Positions 59,601 to 64,000 of a DNA stretch of 64,000 nt are shown one piece after another. The DNA is from Pirellulales bacterium (lineage in GTDB: Bacteria; Planctomycetota; Planctomycetia; Pirellulales; JAEUIK01). Where the stretch lies: contig JAIBBZ010000026.1 in assembly GCA_019694435.1 (NCBI GenBank), positions 1-64,000 of the forward strand, in the 5' to 3' direction. Numbering within the stretch: position 1 is the stretch's first letter; every line of letters starts with the position of its first letter. The notes under the pieces are model-generated. The model ran no database searches and was not told the DNA's origin. It saw only the letters and a program-made list of their open reading frames with translations. The position numbers and the translations under genes are program-made.

Positions 59601-61773
59601 AACCTGGCGCGGAACCCAAGTGCGGCTGCAGGCCAATCGCAGCCTGGGGCGGGCACTGGTGGCCTGGGAAAAGCTCGTCAAAAAGCTCGGCCGGACCGGC
59701 AAGTACGCCGAATCGAATCGCCGCGCTGCGCGCGAGCAGATGCAGCAATGCCGCTCGGCCATTCCCGCCTGGATCATGCCCTTACACCGGGTGGTCGAGC
59801 AGATCGAGATGGAACCGGAAATCTACGATGTCGTGATCGTCGATGAGGCCAGCCAGACGGGACCCGAGGGTTTGTTGCTGCAGTATTTGGCCAAGCAGTG
59901 CATCATCGTCGGCGATGACAAGCAGATCTCGCCGGAGGGCGGATTCATCGATCAGTCTCAGGTGCAACTGCTGATCCAGCAGCACCTCGCCGATGATCCG
60001 CTCGCCGCAACCTTGAAGCCGCAGTTCAGCTTGTTCGAGCAGGCGGCCATTCGTTACGGCACCCGAACAACCCTCCGCGAGCACTTTCGCTGCGTGCCCG
60101 AGATTATTCGCTTTTCGAACGACTTGTGTTACCAGGACACGCCGCTGGTTCCATTGCGCCAGTACGCGCCCACGCGACTCGACCCACTGGTCGTCTGCCG
60201 CGTCATCGATGGCTATCGGGAGGGTCGCGATTCCAAGGTGATCAATCGCCCGGAAGCCGCAGCGATTGTTCACCAAGTCCAAGCCTGCCTGCAACAGCCG
60301 GAATACAGCGGTAAAAGTTTCGGCGTGGTGTGCCTGCAGGGTCAAGAACAGGCCCGCTTGATTGAGCACCTGCTGCTGGAAGCGGTCGGTCCTGAGCCCT
60401 TCAAAGACCCGCGGCGGCAGCTGCTGTGCGGTGACCCGTACAGCTTCCAGGGCGACGAGCGGGATGTAGTCTTCTTGAGCTTGGTTGCTGCCTTGGAAGG
60501 CGATCGACGTTTCGCCGCCATGACGCGGGAAACCTATCGTCAGAGGTTCAACGTGGCGGTGTCACGTGCTCGCGATCAAGTCTGGCTGTTCCACAGCGTC
60601 GACATCGACGACCTGAACCCCAACTGCATGCGGCGTAAGCTGCTGGAATATTTTTACAATCCGAGTATGGTTGCGTTGACAACCGACTTGAGCCGGTGCG
60701 AAAGTCAATTCGAGCGCGACGTCGCCGAGGCCCTGGTGGCACGCGGCTATCGGGTCCTGCCCCAATTCGAGGTTGCCGGCCGCCGGATCGATCTCGTGGT
60801 CGAAGATAACCACGGGCGAATCGCGATCGAATGCAATGGGGATGTGTGGCATGGCCCTGAGCGATGGGACCATGACATGCAGCGTCAGCGAATCCTGGAA
60901 CGCTGCGGCTGGCGGTTCTTGCGGATCCGCGGCAGTCAGTTCTACGCCCGTCCGACTCCGGCCCTCGACGAGCTCTGTGCTTCCCTGACCCACCAGGGCA
61001 TCCAACCGTTGCGCGCGGGTGCAGCCGCTCCGAACCAGGCACAGACAGTCCTTCGCAAAGTTTCCGGCATCGAATGCCTTGAGGCCCTCGGCAAACAGGT
61101 CGCCGAAAAACCGGAGAACACCATCGCCCTGGAGCCGCCCCCTGGGACGGAAGAAGACGATCGCGAGGAACCGGAGTTCGAGCTCACGCCAAACGGCCTG
61201 GTCCACGAGCTGGAGTCCGACGGGAAAGAGCTCCTCGAGGAAGCCGATGACGAGGAAGAATCGTCGGACACCTCACCGCCGACGGAGGCGGAACTAGAAC
61301 TCGTCGCTCAATGCCTGGCCGATGCCGGCGAGCCCCTCAAGCGGGCCCAAATCCTGTTTCGCACCAGTCTTCCCGAGTCGCGTTGGACCGTGGTGCGGAG
61401 CGAACTGCTCGCACGTGAGCGGATCATGCAATGGGGCGAAAGAAAGGGCGCGCGGTACGCCCTGGCCGGCCAAAGCGAGCATGCTTCGCAGCCGGCCGAG
61501 CTAGGGCCCGAAGATAAGGCCCTGATCTACGAAGTGGTGAAATTCCCGGCAGCCTATTGGGGAGCGCTATCGCACTGGGCCAAAGTCAACGGCCATCTCG
61601 AAGCCTGGCAGCGAAGCTTGGCTTACTCGCTGGGACAGTTGCGCCGCAACGGGCGACTCCCCAGCCTCAAGCAGGCTCGGCAAGGCCTGAAAATCGTCGA
61701 TTTGGCAACCCGGCATGGCTTTCGCGTGAACGCTGATCAACTGCCAACTGACCGATCCAAGTTGCATGACTAA
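56614..61773 (+). CDS. Giant SF1 helicase with C-terminal DUF559/Vsr-like nuclease
   Basis: 1719 residues. N-terminal 380 residues unknown. Split helicase core: Walker A GPPGTGKSHT (about 400), Walker B IVDEASQ (about 1072), GDDKQISPEG, REHFRCVPEII, GDPYSFQGDERDVVFLSL and NVAVSRARDQVWLF, the Upf1/Dna2-like SF1B motifs. Between the motifs is a 650-residue helical insert. Residues about 1360-1455 are a PD-(D/E)xK endonuclease of the DUF559/Vsr kind (QFERDVAEAL, FEVAGRRIDLVVED, IAIECNGD, WRFLRIRG). An acidic linker and two winged-helix-like domains end the chain. Large SF1-nuclease fusions of this type are common in anti-phage loci. The start codon is tentative. Confidence 0.85.
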   Translation: MTSPVASPANDRAARLFAYLADLVAMRTKVVRDISPSTGLFWIHRLPADPHCFAQAQTPDDEEEAWLRIDKPRPPARPRCPEICQPWLELSSLEQVNQVPQLREEIADPGWQPPIDSGDSEEALPTPHLRLVDHPEVLTAWQRFLEDQWLPWQTKQRHWLLVQDAYSRLFKIYQEQLRRGEQYELRFGFGLLAWVTPRNQRIYHPLITASVAIELEATSGCLRVSPSVDGVNLSLEQDMLEVDERPAIELQHRTREQIQQLGSPWERADLRSLLTAYVHGLHSDAQYEDALEPPTRVTEVPQVCFAPVLILRPRMGRSLRAALQRISEQIHTGGRLPAGIAELVTSDDAPKDLSQRSTAADSTIPADHSESDGILFPLPYNREQEQIIERLGGRTGVLVQGPPGTGKSHTITNLVCHFLAQGRRVLVTSQTPRALKVLRDKFPTEIKPLAVSLLGENQEAMASLEASVQGILRYTANTSLEQLDQAIDVHRKQRCEMRAELARLHTLDAEQRRTELATITIPSTPYRGKAQALAQQLAMEADRYDWFPSAPLQPICPLTAAQLEELFSFWSEASQDRQLLTLQLPGANVLPSVAELDQAVDRLKMVRLKARVTATGNSELHEHLVQLPLAELSALQNVATQLQAAWLELSEALEPWHRQALADLRGGNRLDWQELSQNTAETLERHTPSVRSLPAVDELPPGVTPHQALADAEDLLAHLAQRRSLGIWILRPKVVRRTAYLWSQFRINGRLADTPAALEATRDYFRLLIEIEATWSHWSVHQAPPNGSLARQVTALRQAHQQLQTIHKIVDVTTQLADRLRALSLAPPPLQGRPQTDLFLQAIERARHAQEERQVRDRFSELVSRVQQAIREASLVKFRDRLATDVRQGDTAAYGRHLQKLAALHERKQRAETVAGFEELLQRAGAKPLVAAIHDPQARAALRDRLDHLGKAWQWRFARNWLDQHVSQLAQAGTAAARQAAEAQLAQATENLVAAKTWRGTQVRLQANRSLGRALVAWEKLVKKLGRTGKYAESNRRAAREQMQQCRSAIPAWIMPLHRVVEQIEMEPEIYDVVIVDEASQTGPEGLLLQYLAKQCIIVGDDKQISPEGGFIDQSQVQLLIQQHLADDPLAATLKPQFSLFEQAAIRYGTRTTLREHFRCVPEIIRFSNDLCYQDTPLVPLRQYAPTRLDPLVVCRVIDGYREGRDSKVINRPEAAAIVHQVQACLQQPEYSGKSFGVVCLQGQEQARLIEHLLLEAVGPEPFKDPRRQLLCGDPYSFQGDERDVVFLSLVAALEGDRRFAAMTRETYRQRFNVAVSRARDQVWLFHSVDIDDLNPNCMRRKLLEYFYNPSMVALTTDLSRCESQFERDVAEALVARGYRVLPQFEVAGRRIDLVVEDNHGRIAIECNGDVWHGPERWDHDMQRQRILERCGWRFLRIRGSQFYARPTPALDELCASLTHQGIQPLRAGAAAPNQAQTVLRKVSGIECLEALGKQVAEKPENTIALEPPPGTEEDDREEPEFELTPNGLVHELESDGKELLEEADDEEESSDTSPPTEAELELVAQCLADAGEPLKRAQILFRTSLPESRWTVVRSELLARERIMQWGERKGARYALAGQSEHASQPAELGPEDKALIYEVVKFPAAYWGALSHWAKVNGHLEAWQRSLAYSLGQLRRNGRLPSLKQARQGLKIVDLATRHGFRVNADQLPTDRSKLHD

Positions 61774-61798
61774 CAGTCATCCCAACGACTGAGGGCTG

Positions 61799-62302
61799 CT
61801 AATCAACTTTAGAGACGGCAGCCCTGTCACAGTGGGTGATGTTGCACATCTCACCGTCGATTATGACCACTTGGTCTCTGACCGACCAGCCGTCCACGAT
61901 CCATGCGGCGTCATCATCCACTTCCCATTCGCTGCCGTCATCCAAAACGACCAAGTGTGCGCTGAATTTTATTTCTTCAATGGTGCCTGTCTCATGCTTT
62001 CCAAGATTATAGAGCCTGTAAGCCCAATGGTCTAAGGCGCGAAGCTGCTGGTCCGTAAACTGGGTGATTCGCAAACAATCAGCATGTTCGTCACACAATG
62101 ACTGCCGGATAGACACTGGAATCCGCGGGTCTGTTTTCCAGTGAATCGCAGGTGGCGCCTCGTCTGCCAACAACTCAATCGCGGGCTCGATTTGCATCTC
62201 TTCGCCGCATTTGGGGCATTTGCCCCGACGCCCGATGTGCTTCCTATCAATTTGAAGCTTTGTACGGCAATGAGCACAGTTGAAGGAGAGAAGATCGTCC
62301 AC
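61799..62302 (-). CDS. Zinc-ribbon protein, 167 aa
   Basis: The start is GTG at 62302, chosen because AGGAG lies 6 nt before it. CAHCRTKLQIDRKHIGRRG with CPKCGEE forms an N-terminal zinc ribbon common in planctomycete proteins. The C-terminal 80 residues (HLVVLDDGSEWEVDDDAAW, VRDQVVIIDGEMCNI) are a small beta domain. It is convergent with the helicase gene; a stem AGGGCTGC/GCAGCCCT (61792-61799 and 61818-61825) spans its 3' end. Confidence 0.65.
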   Translation of the reverse strand: MDDLLSFNCAHCRTKLQIDRKHIGRRGKCPKCGEEMQIEPAIELLADEAPPAIHWKTDPRIPVSIRQSLCDEHADCLRITQFTDQQLRALDHWAYRLYNLGKHETGTIEEIKFSAHLVVLDDGSEWEVDDDAAWIVDGWSVRDQVVIIDGEMCNITHCDRAAVSKVD

Positions 62303-62500
62303 GGTGAACTCCTGCAGCAAGACGAACGACTTGGATTATCGCGGCGTTGAACTAACTCCCCGACATGATCATTATCGATCCTCAAGCCACCATGCTGGGT
62401 CGGAGAGCCAGCCTTTTTTTCTGAACAGAATAGTTCGAAAACGCCATGATGGGTGCGAATCGCGGTAGCAGCCCTATCGGCATCCCTTGGTGAAGTAGAC

Positions 62501-63844
62501 TTACGCACAACTCACAATGCGTCCGCCACCCGCAAGCGTCTGCCAGAACTGAAGATGCTGCCAATGGCCCCGTCCCGTTACATCGGGCCGGCCTGGGGCT
62601 TGCTCGGCGCGAGGCATATACCGATCGAGCGTCTGCGGAACGTGATCGCGGGTGACGATCAGCAACGCCGACCGATGCCGCGAAGCCATCACGCACAGCC
62701 GCCCCGTCTCCAGATCAAACTCCGAGGGTCGGCTGATACCGGACAAGGGGTGGACGACGATCATCAGCTTTCGCTCGAGCCCCTGCCACCGTTCCGGCGT
62801 ATCGACGCGAATGCCGCCTGGGGACTCTTGAAGCGCGTCGGGCAAGGCGCGGAGCATGGCGCTGTTGAGAACGCGGTGGGTGGCACTGATGCCGATATCT
62901 TGAGGTTGGAGCGGAACCGGTCTTGCGTCATCGGTGTCAGCAACCTGCGCCTGCCGCACGAGGGCCCGCTGCGCAAGCGCGGCCGCCAAATCGGCAATTT
63001 GGTTGTCTTGCTCGAGTGGCGGCCCTTGAGGTGCGGTCTTCAAGGTGGCGATCGCCGCGGTGGCCTCATCCAGCATGCCTAGAAGGCGATCGAGCGGATC
63101 GCCGCTCCCAGGACCCGCCACGCGAAGATAGCGTTCACCGGGCGCGGCCCACGCCCCAAACTCAAAATCATAAAACGGTCGGACAAGCTCCACCGAATCG
63201 GCGGGTAACCGTCGGCAAGCGGGCAATTCGAGTGCGAGCTTTTCGACTGATGGGTCGGCAAGCAACAGTTCCGGCGCCGGCAAATGCGGCGCCCGGGGCG
63301 ACGTCTCCCAGCGGTGCACCTTAATGGCCACCACCGGCGGGATCTGGCCTGGATCACCGATCAAAACGAACTGCGGCGCGACCTGCTGCAGGAGCATGAA
63401 ATCGGCCCAACACATTTGCCAGGCTTCGTCCACGCAGAGCAGATCGAAGGCGGCGGTCAATGGGGTGAGCGACCACTTCGCCGTGGTGCCGATAACAACG
63501 CCGGCCGTTTCAGGCAGAGCCCGCGCGGTAGTGATCCAGGACACGGTTCGGGGCCACCCCTCGGGAGGTGCACTATCGGCAGCCGCAAACCGCCAAACCG
63601 GCGTGCCGCGATAATCGCGGCTGAGCCGATGACAGATGTCATCGGCCTGGGCATTGGTTTGCGTGGCGACGGCCACCCGTCGTCCCTGGGCGACGGCCAC
63701 CGCGACCGCCTGCATCAGGGTGTAGGTCTTGCCCGACCCAGGCGGGGCCTTGATCAAGCACAGGCCACGCCCTCGGCGCACGAACTCGCTGAGCTGTGCA
63801 GCCACCTGTTGACTAACGGCCTCAATTTGTACCCGGGAGGTCAC
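62501..63844 (-). CDS. SF1-type DNA/RNA helicase-like ATPase
   Basis: 447 residues. Walker A APPGSGKTYT, motif Ia (VAVATQTNAQADDI), Walker B LLCVDEAW, motif III FVLIGDPGQIPPV and C-terminal motifs (ISATHRVLNSAML, RVDTPERWQGLERKLMIVV, CVMASRHRSALLIVT). It is smaller than typical helicases and unlike the 1719-residue one nearby. The GTG at 63844 overlaps the TGA of the upstream gene (GTGA) and has GGGAGG upstream, so it is translationally coupled to it. Confidence 0.8.
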   Translation of the reverse strand: MTSRVQIEAVSQQVAAQLSEFVRRGRGLCLIKAPPGSGKTYTLMQAVAVAVAQGRRVAVATQTNAQADDICHRLSRDYRGTPVWRFAAADSAPPEGWPRTVSWITTARALPETAGVVIGTTAKWSLTPLTAAFDLLCVDEAWQMCWADFMLLQQVAPQFVLIGDPGQIPPVVAIKVHRWETSPRAPHLPAPELLLADPSVEKLALELPACRRLPADSVELVRPFYDFEFGAWAAPGERYLRVAGPGSGDPLDRLLGMLDEATAAIATLKTAPQGPPLEQDNQIADLAAALAQRALVRQAQVADTDDARPVPLQPQDIGISATHRVLNSAMLRALPDALQESPGGIRVDTPERWQGLERKLMIVVHPLSGISRPSEFDLETGRLCVMASRHRSALLIVTRDHVPQTLDRYMPRAEQAPGRPDVTGRGHWQHLQFWQTLAGGGRIVSCA

Positions 63845-63999
63845 GGGGTAGCCTCCCGCGTGCGTCGCAGGGCCTGATCGACGACGAGGGCGTCATCGGG
63901 CTCTGGAGCTTCGTCCTCCTCTCCCGGGTGCGGAAAACGTGTGCCCGGGACGGCGTGGGTTAACCAGGCGCCCGGGCCCTGCTGTTGCCAAACCCGACG
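63841..63999 (-). CDS. C-terminal end of a protein coupled to the SF1 ATPase (partial)
   Basis: An open frame running in from the right edge, ending RFPHPGEEDEAPEPDDALV and RRTREATP. The last codons overlap the GTG of the ATPase gene. It is too short to identify. Confidence 0.55.
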   Translation of the reverse strand, partial: RRVWQQQGPGAWLTHAVPGTRFPHPGEEDEAPEPDDALVVDQALRRTREATP

Positions 64000-64000
64000 T

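Overview
The window looks like a planctomycete chromosome, most likely Pirellulales-like. Four features suggest this: high GC content, a PEP-CTERM-anchored secreted protein, a large formylglycine-generating-enzyme (FGE)-fold paralogue family, and ubiquitin-like and UBact/Pup-like genes side by side. No rRNA, tRNA, CRISPR array or intact transposase was recognised. The assignment comes from gene content read by eye, not from a database search.

Layout. 1-2.3 kb: the end of a geranylgeranyl-reductase-family flavoprotein, a LacI-type palindrome, a small hypothetical gene with a strong terminator, and an empty stretch. 2.3-20.5 kb: a first accessory block. It holds a GHMP-kinase-like gene, a secreted protein, an AlkB-like dioxygenase, three NACHT-FGE proteins (5.8-8.1, 13.3-15.8 and 18.2-20.5 kb), an orphan E1/ThiF, a sigma-like protein, a Lon(S16)-like protease, a WD40 protein and an NYN nuclease. 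20.7-27.2 kb: an MCE-like membrane protein, a vWA/PKD membrane protein and a tubulin-like GTPase. 27.4-34.4 kb: a complete diversity-generating retroelement (DGR), consisting of a NACHT-FGE target, avd, a DGR reverse transcriptase (GNQTSQ and YVDD motifs) and a template repeat, with a second NACHT-FGE target convergent to it. 34.4-44.0 kb: one minus-strand operon that merges two protein-tagging chemistries. The ubiquitin-type part is a FHA-RING-like protein, E1, E2, a beta-grasp Ubl and a JAB peptidase. The Pup/UBact-type part is a Mpa/ARC-like AAA ATPase, two Dop/PafA-like enzymes and a 65-residue UBact-like modifier ending RQRSAQ. 44.5-46.3 kb: a SorC-like regulator and a winged-helix protein. 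46.5-48.8 kb: a sixth NACHT-FGE protein, also a DGR target. 49-64 kb: two small proteins, a PfkB-type kinase, a PEP-CTERM beta-propeller/SGNH hydrolase/zinc-ribbon operon, a WYL regulator, a 1719-residue SF1 helicase-nuclease, a zinc-ribbon protein and a second SF1 ATPase.

How it works together (inference). The six NACHT-FGE proteins are three paralogue types present twice each. In the right-hand set (27.4, 32.0 and 46.5 kb), the C-terminal 113-116 bp differ from the template repeat at 31425-31540 only where the template has adenine: 16, 16 and 17 substitutions by hand alignment, none elsewhere, plus one 3-nt deletion. This is the signature of active DGR mutagenic homing onto three separated loci. 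The left-hand set carries older, diverged versions or none. The FGE-fold domain would be the hypervariable sensor surface and the NACHT ATPase the switch. One diversified sensor gene lies directly downstream of the ubiquitin/UBact operon and in the same direction, which suggests that tagging or unfolding is part of the response. This DGR-diversified NACHT sensor set coupled to a hybrid Ub/UBact operon is the best candidate for an undescribed system here.

A recurrent intergenic motif, ATGCCTTT(A), lies mostly 40-110 nt upstream of about twelve genes and is always oriented with the gene. It marks a possible shared regulatory signal.
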